A DNA stretch of 64,000 nucleotides from CAVZLD01 sp963776055 (GTDB lineage Bacteria; Planctomycetota; Planctomycetia; Pirellulales; Pirellulaceae): NCBI GenBank assembly GCA_963776055.1, contig CAVZLD010000013.1:124001-188000 (forward strand), in the 5' to 3' direction. The notes under the pieces were generated by a model, which had not been told where the DNA came from, ran no database searches, and was given only the letters and a program-made list of their open reading frames with translations. Shown here piece by piece: positions 20,581 to 29,157 of this stretch. Position 1 is the stretch's first letter, and every line of letters begins with the position of its first letter. The position numbers and the translations under genes are program-made.

Positions 20581-22410
20581 TTACTCGTTTACCTCCGCGG
20601 CCGGGGACGACGATCCCAGACAGAACAGGTGCTGCTCGCCCCGCAGAACGATGCGTCCTGGTAGGAACGCGGGACTCGTTACGCACCGTTCTCCCAGGCT
20701 GTTCTCGGCGATACGCTCGCAGCCATCGGCGCCAGCGCCAGCACCCACCCGTTTCCTTCGTCGTTGATCAAATAGACCCGCTCACCCGCCATGGCCGGTG
20801 AGGCGCCGAACATCGAGCCGAAATCTTCTTCCCAGACTGGCTCGCCGCCCTTCATGCGATCATAACAAACAAGTTCCCCGTAGGATGCGATAATCAGCAG
20901 GTAGTTCTCGGTCGGTAACGGGCTGCAGATGTCCGGCATTCCGACGTCATACTGCCACAGGACGTGCGTTTCCGTGACATCTCCCTCCCCCCCGTCGCGA
21001 ATCGCCACCGCGTCCGCCCCGTCATTGGCGACGAAAACCAGGCCGTCGGCGTAGGCCGGCGAGGGTCCGACGTCTCCCTTCAGGCAATCCACCCGCCAGA
21101 GCTCTGCGCCCGTCTTCGGGCGAATAGGCAATCACCCACGGAGCGGCCGCGGTGATGATTCGCGGCTCCCCCTGGTAATCCACGACGATGGGGGAGGCCC
21201 AGGAGGCGGGAACTTGCCGCGGGACCTGCCAGAGGATTTCGCCCGTCGCTCCGTTCATCGCGATCAATCGCGACAGGTCGTCGTCTTCCGTTCCCTGATC
21301 GAATTGGAGGATGACCTGATTCTGGTAGGTTGTCAGCGATGCCGCGTGGCCATAGAGATTATCGGGCGTCCCCAGGTTTTGGGCCCAGATCTGCTCGCCC
21401 TCGAAGTCAAACGCCGCGATATCTCCGTTGGCAAACATCGCATAGACGCGTTGCCCGTCGGTCGCCGGCGTCGGTGCTGCGAAACCGGTATCCTCACTCA
21501 CTTCGAGCTCGGTCTCCTCTTGTTCCGGCGCGACCGGGACTTGCGCCGGGGGAGCCACTTCACGCTGCCACCGCAGTTGACCGGTCTCGACATCGAAGCA
21601 GTACACCTCACGGCGTTCGCTGGTCGCCCCCGTCAAAAAAATGTGCTGTTGCCAGACGATCGGGGAACTGACACCCGGCATCGGCACCTCGGTTTTCCAC
21701 AGAACGCCCGCTCCCGTGGCGGCATTCCATTCGGTGGGCACATCGCGGAGCGTGGACACGCCTGACCCGCTCGGCCCTCGAAACCGAGGCCAGTTAGCCA
21801 GAATCTGTTCCGTGGTCGGGGGCACAACCGCCGGCTTTGGCGCCGATTCCGACGCAGGATCGGCCATCGCGTCCGACGCGGAATCCTCTCCGGAAGCATC
21901 CACCGCGGCCACGGTTTCCGCACGATCGCCGGGGGCCGGCAGAAGCGAAGGAAACAGCCAGGGCGCCAATCCTGCGCCCAACAACAGCACGGCTCCCAAC
22001 CCCGCTACGGTCCACTGCGCACGTCGTGCCTGACCGGCCGAGACTTCGGCCGACGGCGCGACAACCGGCGTCGAAGGAAGACGACGACGCACGGTGGCCG
22101 CCCCATGCGCCAGCAATAAAGTCAGTGCGACGCCGCCGACAAGCAGCAGTGCGCCGCGCCGCGTGAACGTCTTCTGTTGGAAATACCGCGCTCGCAACTG
22201 CGCATCCAGCTTCCGCAGGTCTGCCGGCGCAGCTGTTGCCGGTTCCTCCGCCAGCGCCTGGCGGAGCTGGACATACTGGGGCGAGTCGAGCGGCAGATCG
22301 GGCGTGCGGCGGGTGTAGTCCCACACCAGCAGCACACAAACGAGCACGGAAAACAGTGCGGCGACGAAGGCCGCACGAACGATCGCACGATAACTCAACA
22401 GATCGCTCAA
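20581..22410 (-). CDS. Membrane-anchored PQQ-like beta-propeller protein, frameshifted
   Basis: The N-terminal 150 residues hold about three membrane spans (AFVAALFSVLVCVLLVW, ALLLVGGVALTLLL, GAVLLLGAGLAPWLF) separated by charged stretches; then comes an eight-bladed-type PQQ-like repeat region beginning NWPRFRGPSGSGVS, the usual entry motif of planctomycete outer-membrane-system quinoprotein-like proteins. Blade motifs include YCFDVETGQLRW and LIAMNGATGEILW. The frame changes near 21120 and again near 20725; the true stop is TAA at 20581-20583. The start is TTG at 22410, forming a TTGA overlap with the stop of the NapH-like gene. Whether PQQ is bound is unknown; many such proteins are structural or regulatory. 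The propeller would face the periplasm. Confidence 0.82.
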
Positions 22411-23717
22411 GGCTTCTTCTCCGGTAGATTCTCCGGAATCTCACGGATCAAGCCCAGCCGGACTTGCTCCACCGGACAGTACCAGAAACAGCGTCCGCAG
22501 GAGACGCAACCGGAGACATCCGGTTCATAGTCGGACTGACGACGCCGCATCGAAAGATGGACCAACTTGCCAGCCAATACCAATCCAACCCAACCTCCCA
22601 GCCAAACGCCCAAGGACCGATAACGACTACGCCAATCGAGGGCCGTGCGATACGCCTCGGTCACCGGCCGGCCGGCACTTCGATAGGCCTCGCTTGCGTC
22701 CGTGGTCAGCTCCGTCTTACCGAGCTCCTCGCGCCGCAGCTGCTCGGCCAAGCGGACTTCGGGATGCCAGCGAGAAAGAGGGGTCGCCAAGGCATTTCCT
22801 AACCCCGCGAAGAGCAGCACAAGCAACGGGGCCAAGCACACCAAAACGACAAAGACGCGCCGTCCGGATTGCCGTTCTTCCACCGTCTGCGGAACCGTCG
22901 GCGGGCGAATCGCATCGTACGGACAAGCATCTTCGCACAGGCGACAGTGAATGCAAGCTTCGGGAGGAATCCGAACACGCCACTGCGAGAACCGCGAGAA
23001 CACGCGCAGAATCGCACCGTAGGGACAAAGATAACGACAGTAAGGTCGCCCGACAAACAAACCGATCAATAGCAGGCAGCCGCCGAACACCATCATGTTC
23101 GCATTCCCGCTCATCCGGAAGAAACCCACAAACGGATCGTATCGGCAAATCAGAAAGGTCGTACCGGTGGCGGCAAGGATCACCGCCAGGCCGAGATAGA
23201 TGTAGGCCAGTAGCCCCAAGGCCTGATCCAACCAGCTGGGGACGCGGACACTGCGGACGGCGACGAGCTCCTGAATCGCGCCGAGCGGGCAGACGGCGGC
23301 GCAGAAGGTCCGGCCAAAAAACAGCGTGAAGACTAACGGCACGACAAAGAAACAGATCACTGCCAGTGGAATGGCATAGTCCGGGTTGAAGGCTGCCAGC
23401 GCCACATTCTGTGTCGCCCCGATCGCACAGACACATCCGCCGCGGACGAAACCGAACCAGATCAAGGAGGCAATCGTCAGCAGCAGCAATCCGTTGCGGG
23501 AGCGAGCAACATGCGTCAGCCAAGTCGCGAGCACCAGGGCTGCCACCAGCAGGAACACATCGATCGCCTGCCAGGCTTGCGACCGCACCTGTGGCACCTG
23601 AGTGGTGGGCACCGTGTGATCGGAAAAGCTAGGCGTGGGAATGAGCTCCGCGCGCGCTTCTCCCCAGAGGCATGCGGCGAGCAACACCGTGAACAGGAGC
23701 ACGAGCGGTCTTTTCAT
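22407..23717 (-). CDS. NapH/NosR-like membrane polyferredoxin
   Basis: Intact. Sec-type N-terminus (MKRPLVLLFTVLLAACLWG...), then about five membrane spans. Two FGRTFCAAVCPLGA / GRPYCRYLCPYGA motifs at the ends of spans are the hallmark of NapH, NosR and RnfH-type quinol-oxidising proteins. A 4Fe-4S cluster follows (CIHCRLCEDACPYDAI), and a second C-terminal one (CVSCGRCFWYCP) after the last span. Probable role: electron transfer between the quinone pool and the Tat-exported ferredoxin encoded immediately upstream. Starts by ATGA overlap with the ferredoxin gene, ends by TTGA overlap with the beta-propeller gene. No nap or nos reductase is present in the window, so the electron acceptor is not known. 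Confidence 0.9.
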   Translation of the reverse strand: MKRPLVLLFTVLLAACLWGEARAELIPTPSFSDHTVPTTQVPQVRSQAWQAIDVFLLVAALVLATWLTHVARSRNGLLLLTIASLIWFGFVRGGCVCAIGATQNVALAAFNPDYAIPLAVICFFVVPLVFTLFFGRTFCAAVCPLGAIQELVAVRSVRVPSWLDQALGLLAYIYLGLAVILAATGTTFLICRYDPFVGFFRMSGNANMMVFGGCLLLIGLFVGRPYCRYLCPYGAILRVFSRFSQWRVRIPPEACIHCRLCEDACPYDAIRPPTVPQTVEERQSGRRVFVVLVCLAPLLVLLFAGLGNALATPLSRWHPEVRLAEQLRREELGKTELTTDASEAYRSAGRPVTEAYRTALDWRSRYRSLGVWLGGWVGLVLAGKLVHLSMRRRQSDYEPDVSGCVSCGRCFWYCPVEQVRLGLIREIPENLPEKKP

Positions 23718-24373
23718 GGATCCAATACCTGCTGCAACAACTCGCGGGCCGCCCCTTGTTCCGGATCGTTGGTCTTCTGCCGCAAGAGTGCCAAGGCCTG
23801 ACGTTTCAGGCGGAACGGCTGCTCGGCAGGAACTCGTTCGATCGCCTGTGTCGGGCAGGCCACGGCAATCGCGCACTCGTTGCAGTTCACACAGCGATCC
23901 GGCATGACCTGGAGATACAGGGAGCCATTCATCAACATGCAACCTTTGACGCACTTGCCGCAGCCGATACACAGATCTTCATCAATCGTGTACTCATAGA
24001 AGCGTTGGCCGGCCTTCTCCTCGATGAACGTGCGCACGACCGCTCCCGTAGGACACATCTGGTTCTCGGCGGCGGTCGTCAGATCCTGATAGTTGGGATC
24101 AAAGTAGCCGGTGCAGATGTCGCAGTAGCCACACATGTCAAAGAACTGCACACACTTCACGGCCGATTCGTCCAACACACATCGTGTCGCGCAGTTCCCG
24201 CAACCGATGCACTTATCCGGATCGATCTGCCACCGCAGTTCCGCGGCCCGCCCTTTGCGGCCCGCTAGAAAACCGGCGACCGTTCCCAGCGTGACGACGC
24301 CGGCCACGCGTGCTCCGTCCAATAGCCATTGGCGACGACTGCGCGCATCGGTCAAGGGTTGATCTTTCGCCAT
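23714..24373 (-). CDS. Tat-exported four-cluster ferredoxin (NapG/HmcB-like)
   Basis: 219 residues, intact. Twin-arginine-type start (DARSRRQWLLDGARVAGVV) followed by a hydrophobic helix. Fe-S motifs in order: CIGCGNCATRC, the unusual FFDMCGYCDICTGY, CIGCGKCVKGC and CVNCNECAIAVACP, giving Cys sets for about four 4Fe-4S clusters. The set is typical of periplasmic ferredoxins paired with NapH-like proteins. ATG at 24373; a longer upstream reading has no support. It sits 11 bases after the small Cys-rich gene and overlaps the NapH-like start by ATGA, so stoichiometric production with that membrane partner is likely. Confidence 0.9.
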   Translation of the reverse strand: MAKDQPLTDARSRRQWLLDGARVAGVVTLGTVAGFLAGRKGRAAELRWQIDPDKCIGCGNCATRCVLDESAVKCVQFFDMCGYCDICTGYFDPNYQDLTTAAENQMCPTGAVVRTFIEEKAGQRFYEYTIDEDLCIGCGKCVKGCMLMNGSLYLQVMPDRCVNCNECAIAVACPTQAIERVPAEQPFRLKRQALALLRQKTNDPEQGAARELLQQVLDP

Positions 24374-24384
24374 TTTCTTCTGGA

Positions 24385-24606
24385 TCAGGTAGGGGTCGTG
24401 GAGGATTTCATCATCGGGCGTGCCTGACGACAGCCGGGTTGCAGCGCACACTGCTGGCAGATCGTTCCGGCCGGTTGTCCACAGCGATCTCGGCGGCGCA
24501 TCGCAAGCCACCCGGTGAACACGCCCAGGGCGATCAGCAGCCCGTGGCGTCCCCAGCTAGTCAGCAGTTCACGGCGGGTCGGTTCCGGTGAAACCGATAC
24601 GGTCAT
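24385..24606 (-). CDS. Small Cys-rich single-span membrane protein of the redox operon
   Basis: 73 residues: MTVSVSPEPTRRELLTSWG, then one hydrophobic span (GLLIALGVFTGWLAM), an RRRDRCG turn and a tail with five Cys in all (including TICQQCALQPGC). The N-terminal TRRELL could act as a Tat or membrane-anchoring signal. I do not recognise a family. Its ATG overlaps the stop of the NHL gene (ATGA at 24603-24606) and the ferredoxin gene follows after 11 bases, so it is almost certainly a real, translated component. The Cys set could hold an Fe-S cluster or zinc, or dock the ferredoxin (inference). Confidence 0.7.
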   Translation of the reverse strand: MTVSVSPEPTRRELLTSWGRHGLLIALGVFTGWLAMRRRDRCGQPAGTICQQCALQPGCRQARPMMKSSTTPT

Positions 24607-25675
24607 GAGGGCGTCTCCGATGCTTTCGGCTGCGGAACGTAAATTCGTACGCGACAGGTCTGCGGATCGAGAATGAGCACGCGGCCATCCCCATCCGCCG
24701 CCACGTCGAACACGCGTTTGTCCGTAGCTTCCCGCGGATCAGCAGCCTGCACATCGCTGATCGACAGCTGCTCCGGTCCGGCCACGACCGAATCAAACTG
24801 CCCCTCCGGACTGTACACCTTAACCCGCGGAATGCCTTTTTCCGAGGTGACAAACCGTCCGTCGGGCAGGATCGCGAAATGTGCTGGGTTGCAGCAGCCG
24901 AAGAAGTCGCTCAACTGCGAGCCACCGGCGCCCCAGGCGCTGCCCCAATCCCCTTCGTACGAGTAGGTCATGATCTGGCGACGACCGGGATTCACCACGC
25001 GCAACAAACCATCCTGGCCGATCGCCACGTCGAAATAGGGGCTCGGAACGATGAAGGCGGGGCGTTGCCGAGCCGGGTCGGGTTCGCCAATCTTGCCCAC
25101 CGGTTGCCCTTCCAGGGAGAATGCGCCAGACGAAGACGACTGGCAGCATCGGCCACGAACAGATCTTCTTCGGCGACCGCCAGCGACGTCAAGCGGGGCG
25201 TCTCCCCGGGAACCTGCCACTGGCCCGCAGCCTGGCCGTCCGCCTGCCAACTCTCCACTTGTCCGTTCACACCGACAAAGATCCTGCCCGGTTCGGCATG
25301 GCCGGCCCCGGCGACGGTCAGACAGGATGGCGCCGCCGACAACGGGATCATCCGCTCGTCGGTTCCATCCGCCCGAAAAACCTGGACGGCCTGATCCCCG
25401 GCGACATAGATCCGGTTGTCCGGTCCCGTGGCAATGGCCCGAACATGCTCCATCGGCACCGGAATCTCGGCGTCCAAACGGTAGCCGATCAGCGCCGGAT
25501 CGATCGTGAACTGCCGTTGCAGGTCGAGCTGAAAGCTGGCGGGCCGATCGTTTCCCTGCTCGGCCCAAGGATCGAGGCCCCACACGGCAAGCACGGCCAA
25601 CAGCGACAGCCCCAGGATTGCTGCGGCCATCGCGCCGCGTTGCTGCAACAGTCGCGACATCCAATTCGATTCCAC
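24603..25675 (-). CDS. NHL-repeat beta-propeller protein with N-terminal membrane anchor, one frameshift
   Basis: GTG start at 25675 preceded by ggagg eight bases upstream (alternative ATG 25660). One N-terminal span (MAAAILGLSLLAVLAVWGL), then six-bladed NHL-type repeats: RAIATGPDNRIYVAGDQAVQ, SLAVAEEDLFVADAA, FDVAIGQDGLLRVVNP, HFAILPDGRFVTSEKGIPRV and VFDVAADGDGRVLILDP. The frame changes near 25120. A pair of adjacent Cys in FFGCCNPAHFAI is conspicuous: it lies at a blade top and could bind haem or metal (inference). It stands between the PQQ-like protein and the small Cys-rich protein, and it would face the periplasm. Confidence 0.82.
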
Positions 25676-25709
25676 TGAGTAGCCTCCGCCAAGCAAAAAA
25701 CCGTTCGAC

Positions 25710-27134
25710 TTACGGCGCCGCACCTGCCGTCAGATCCAGGCATGCCATCCGTGTCATGTCGCGCAGGATGAGTCGTCCGCTCACCAGTGCCATCGGCCCC
25801 CACGCGTCGTGACCGTCTGGAAACACTTCCGCCTGCGCCAGGCGTTGATAGCGTTCCACGTCTGCCTCGGCCATTGTCAACTGCCCGCGGTCGTCCATTA
25901 CCAGGATGAGATCGTCTGCGATCAGAAAGGGACCGTGACCAAAGCGATCCGAACCGCTATTCCAAACCTCATTTCCTTGTAGATCCAGACAGACGAGTTG
26001 GCCGCCCCCGTGTTTGCGGACGGCAAAGATATGGTCGCGATAAAGGATCGGCGTCTGCTGCTCGGCGTTGAACTGCTTCGGCGTCAACCGCACGATTGGC
26101 TCGGCCGACCACTGCTCCGCCGAGTGCTGCACCTGCAAAATCAGGGCCCCGGTCTGGCGACCATATCCGCTGCAAAGGAGAACGCGTCCTTCGGGCAGCA
26201 CTAGCGGGGAGGGACAGGTCGCGAAATGCGAGGGCCATTCCGGGCTATCCCACAGCAGTGATCCGTCGTCCGCCGCCACGGCCGCCACACCACCGCTTCC
26301 GCAGTAAAGATACGCACGACGGTCTTGCCATTGCATCGGCATCACTGACACGTGAGTCATCTCCCAACCACGCGGATTGGGACTCCGCCATAACACTTCG
26401 CCGGAGGCGACGTCCACGGCAATCAACAGCGACTCCCCAGAGGGTGCCAGGATCAGCCTCCCCTCGTCGACGTAAGGACATTGCCCGGCATACCAACGGG
26501 GAACGGTCGCGCCAAAGTCACGCACCAGGTCGATCAACCAGCGACATTGGCCGGTCGCGATATCCCACGCCGCAACATGGCAACGCGGTCCGAACGAGAT
26601 CACCAAGTCGCCCGCAATCACGGGGACGGTCCGCGACAAGCCATGATTACGAGTGAGCAAAACCGGATAATGGTTCGTCCAGACCGGCAGTCCGGTATCC
26701 AACGAAAGGCAACGCATCGTGTCGGCCGCTTGGTCGCTGTCGTAGTCCAACACGAATACACAACCATGGCTGATTGCCGCGCTGGCATACCCTTCGCCCA
26801 GCGTCAATTCCCACTGACGTACCGGTCCCTCCGGTCCCCAAGCGCGTGCCAGGCGCGTGCCACTCTCGACGATCCCATCCCGGTTGGGTCCGCGAAAACC
26901 GGGCCATCGTCCGGACTCCGTGGACGGCACGCCTGTTCCGCGGATCGGTTCGCCTGGCTCCACGTCCGGCAGTTCTTCCGGGGAAGCGGCCACCAGCGCT
27001 GGCCCACCATCCTGACCGGGCTGACGCAAATCGCCGCCGACACCACCGGGCGCAGCAAGCCACCAGACCAGCAAGCCCGCACCAACGAGCGCCGTCCCCG
27101 CAGGCAACATCAATTCCCAGCGATCCCGATTCAC
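25710..27134 (-). CDS. Membrane-anchored PQQ-like beta-propeller protein, first gene of the redox operon
   Basis: Intact, about 474 residues. GTG start at 27134, six bases after ggggagg; the next ATG at 27110 would remove the first eight residues. N-terminal anchor LVGAGLLVWWLAAPG, then the typical entry motif GRWPGFRGPNRDGIVES and PQQ-like blades with tryptophan/aspartate motifs such as LSLDTGLPVWTNHYP, AAWDIATGQCRW and VAADDGSLLWDSPEWP. It ends MACLDLTAGAAP. Predicted periplasmic propeller tethered to the inner membrane. Being first, it would be the most strongly expressed gene of the operon. No signal for covalent haem was seen. A PQQ enzyme activity is not established for this group. Confidence 0.83.
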   Translation of the reverse strand: MNRDRWELMLPAGTALVGAGLLVWWLAAPGGVGGDLRQPGQDGGPALVAASPEELPDVEPGEPIRGTGVPSTESGRWPGFRGPNRDGIVESGTRLARAWGPEGPVRQWELTLGEGYASAAISHGCVFVLDYDSDQAADTMRCLSLDTGLPVWTNHYPVLLTRNHGLSRTVPVIAGDLVISFGPRCHVAAWDIATGQCRWLIDLVRDFGATVPRWYAGQCPYVDEGRLILAPSGESLLIAVDVASGEVLWRSPNPRGWEMTHVSVMPMQWQDRRAYLYCGSGGVAAVAADDGSLLWDSPEWPSHFATCPSPLVLPEGRVLLCSGYGRQTGALILQVQHSAEQWSAEPIVRLTPKQFNAEQQTPILYRDHIFAVRKHGGGQLVCLDLQGNEVWNSGSDRFGHGPFLIADDLILVMDDRGQLTMAEADVERYQRLAQAEVFPDGHDAWGPMALVSGRLILRDMTRMACLDLTAGAAP

Positions 27135-27391
27135 GCGCAACCTCCCCGCGTGTCGCAGTGCAACATTTGTGCCAGCTTCCTCCGACTGCGTCGGTCCGAT
27201 GTCCGCCTGCCGTGATATTCCCCGGCGCGTCACCCAGCACGGCTCTCCCGCGGCGCGCGCACCGTCGCTCCCTTCTGCCACCCTCACACTGTTCGTTCTC
27301 CGCTCAGGTGAGCGAAACCGCACAGTGCAGGCGAGTGATCCGAGGCCCGATGGTGGGTCTCATTCGGCAGTCTTGCCGTCGTCGCGTCATC
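27135..27391. other. Divergent intergenic region upstream of the redox operon
   Basis: The 350 bases between the redox operon start (27134, minus) and the sugar isomerase start (27485, plus) must carry both promoters. In this left part I see the operon's ggggagg ribosome site next to 27134 but no confident -35/-10 pair on the minus strand and no coding potential. Confidence 0.4.
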
Positions 27392-27419
27392 TTGCAATCG
27401 TTCTTGGTTTCTCTATCCT
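27392..27419 (+). promoter_or_regulatory. Candidate sigma-70 promoter for the isomerase-deoC unit
   Basis: TTGCAA (27392-27397) and TATCCT (27414-27419) separated by 16 bases, 66 bases before the start codon at 27485. This is a fair match to a housekeeping promoter; no experimental support is available from sequence alone. Confidence 0.4.
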
Positions 27420-27439
27420 GAGCGAAGCCAATTCGAGGC

Positions 27440-27456
27440 GGATCCCAGCGGGATCC
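27440..27456. promoter_or_regulatory. Perfect GGATCCC-agc-GGGATCC palindrome in the 5' leader
   Basis: Seven-base arms with a three-base spacer, located 20 bases after the candidate -10 and 28 bases before the isomerase ATG. Position and symmetry fit an operator or a short 5'-UTR hairpin. Function is inferred. Confidence 0.4.
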
Positions 27457-27484
27457 TGGCTGCGTTTTGCTGGAGGCTGCGATC

Positions 27485-28404
27485 ATGAAGTTGGGGTTTG
27501 TGAGTGCGATCCTGCCTGATCTACCGCTGGCGGAAGTGTTTCATGTCGCGGCTTCGATGGGATACGAGTGCGTCGAATTGATGTGTTGGCCGGCCGGAAA
27601 AGCGGAGCGGCGGTATGCCGGGGTCACGCACATCGAGGTCGACACGTTGGACCAGGAGACGGTCGAGCGCATCCATGCCCTATCGGGCGAATCGGGCGTC
27701 GCCATCAGCGGCCTGGGTTACTACCCGAACCCACTGACCCCGGATCTTGAGGAAGCGGGACGGGCAGTGGAACACATTCGGCACGTCATCGTGGCAGCCA
27801 AGACCTTGGGCATTCACCAAATGAACACGTTCGTCGGTCGCGACTGGACGAAGTCGGTCGACGACAACTGGCCACGATTCCTGGAAACGTGGCGCCCCTG
27901 GCGCAATTCGCGGAAGATCACGGCGTGCGGATTGGCATCGAAAACTGCCCGATGTACTTCACGGCCGATGAGTGGCCGGGCGGCAAGAACCTGGCGATCA
28001 GCCCGGCCATCTGGCGGCGAATGTTTCACGACGTACCGAATGCGTCGTTCGGACTGAACTACGATCCTTCCCACATGGTCTTTCAACAAATGGACTATCT
28101 GGCACCGTTGCGTGAATTCCGAGATCGGATTCACCACGTCCACGCCAAGGATGTGCGGGTGGATCGTCATCGGTTGAACGATGTTGGAATTCTCGCCAAC
28201 CCCTTGGAATATCATGCCCCGAAGCTCCCGGGGCTAGGGGATGTCGACTGGAGTGCTTATTTTTCGACACTCCATGACATCGGTTACCAGGGCCCGGTAT
28301 GTGTCGAAGTCGAAGATCGGGCCTTCGAGGATTCCCTGGAGTCTCGCAAAGCAGCCCTGCAGCAGAGCTTGACGTACCTGCGGAACTACGTCGTGCGTCT
28401 CTAA
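27485..28404 (+). CDS. Sugar phosphate isomerase/epimerase (xylose isomerase-like TIM barrel), one frameshift
   Basis: ATG at 27485 with ggagg nine bases upstream. TIM barrel of the AP-endonuclease-2/xylose isomerase-like family: it starts MKLGFVSAILPDLPLAEVF, with GYECVELMCWP as strand 2, QMNTFVGRDW, then after a frame change near 27890 the metal-ligand motifs IGIENCPMYF, NYDPSHMVFQ (Asp-His), HHVHAKDV and CVEVEDRAFEDS, which supply Glu, Asp and His ligands. It would isomerise or epimerise a keto-sugar, consistent with the Gfo/Idh and keto-sugar genes around it. The deoC gene follows by 22 bases and is likely cotranscribed. Confidence 0.87.
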
Positions 28405-28426
28405 TTTGCCGCAAAGGAACTTCCAG

Positions 28427-29107
28427 ATGGATTGCACCTACCAAGACGTGGCGAAAATGATCGACCACTCTTTGCTCAACCCGTCCTTCACCACTCATGA
28501 ACTGGAGGCTGGTTGCCAACTCGCCTTGGATTATGACGTCGCCAGTGTGTGTATCATGCCGTACTACCTGAAACGGTGCGCCGATATTCTCCAAGGTAGC
28601 TCCGTGATGCCCAGTACGACGATCGGCTTCCCTCACGGTGGACACAAGACGACCACCAAAGAGGCGGAGGCCGAGCAGGCGTTGCAGGACGGTTGCCGGG
28701 AACTGGATATGGTCGTCAACATTTCCCAGGTCCGCAGCGGTCACTGGGACTACGTAAGGAGCGACATCAAAGCTGTCATCCATGTCGCTCACGCCGCCGG
28801 TCAGAAGGTCAAGGTGATCTTCGAAAACTGCTATCTGGATGACGCGCAGAAGATTCGCTTGTGCGAGATCTGTGGTGAGCTGCGGGCCGACTGGGTCAAG
28901 ACGTCGACCGGGTACGGAACCGGCGGTGCGACGATGGAAGATTTGCAGTTGATGCGGCAACATTCTCCCGAATGGGTCCAAGTCAAGGCGGCGGGCGGAA
29001 TCCGAGATCTCGACGCATTGCTGCAAGTTCGCGCTCTGGGTGTCACGCGCGTCGGGGCCAGCCGCACCCAAGAGATGCTCGACGAATGCCGACGACGGCT
29101 TGCCTGA
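28427..29107 (+). CDS. deoC: Deoxyribose-phosphate aldolase
   Basis: Intact, 226 residues, normal for the family. It cleaves 2-deoxyribose-5-phosphate to glyceraldehyde-3-phosphate and acetaldehyde through a Schiff-base lysine. Visible motifs: MIDHSLLNP at the N-terminus, TTIGFPHGGHKTTTKEAEAE, ELDMVVNISQ with the catalytic Asp, KVIFENCYL, and the Schiff-base lysine in WVKTSTGYGTGGAT, followed by VKAAGGIRD and the phosphate-binding VGASRT. ATG at 28427 is chosen because aaaggaa stands eight bases upstream; a TTG seven codons earlier is less likely. It shares a unit with the isomerase upstream, pointing to sugar phosphate catabolism. Confidence 0.95.
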   Translation: MDCTYQDVAKMIDHSLLNPSFTTHELEAGCQLALDYDVASVCIMPYYLKRCADILQGSSVMPSTTIGFPHGGHKTTTKEAEAEQALQDGCRELDMVVNISQVRSGHWDYVRSDIKAVIHVAHAAGQKVKVIFENCYLDDAQKIRLCEICGELRADWVKTSTGYGTGGATMEDLQLMRQHSPEWVQVKAAGGIRDLDALLQVRALGVTRVGASRTQEMLDECRRRLA

Positions 29108-29157
29108 CAATGGTCCTTTCAGAATGATGTCCCATCCTCCGAGCAGCGAGGTGTGCC

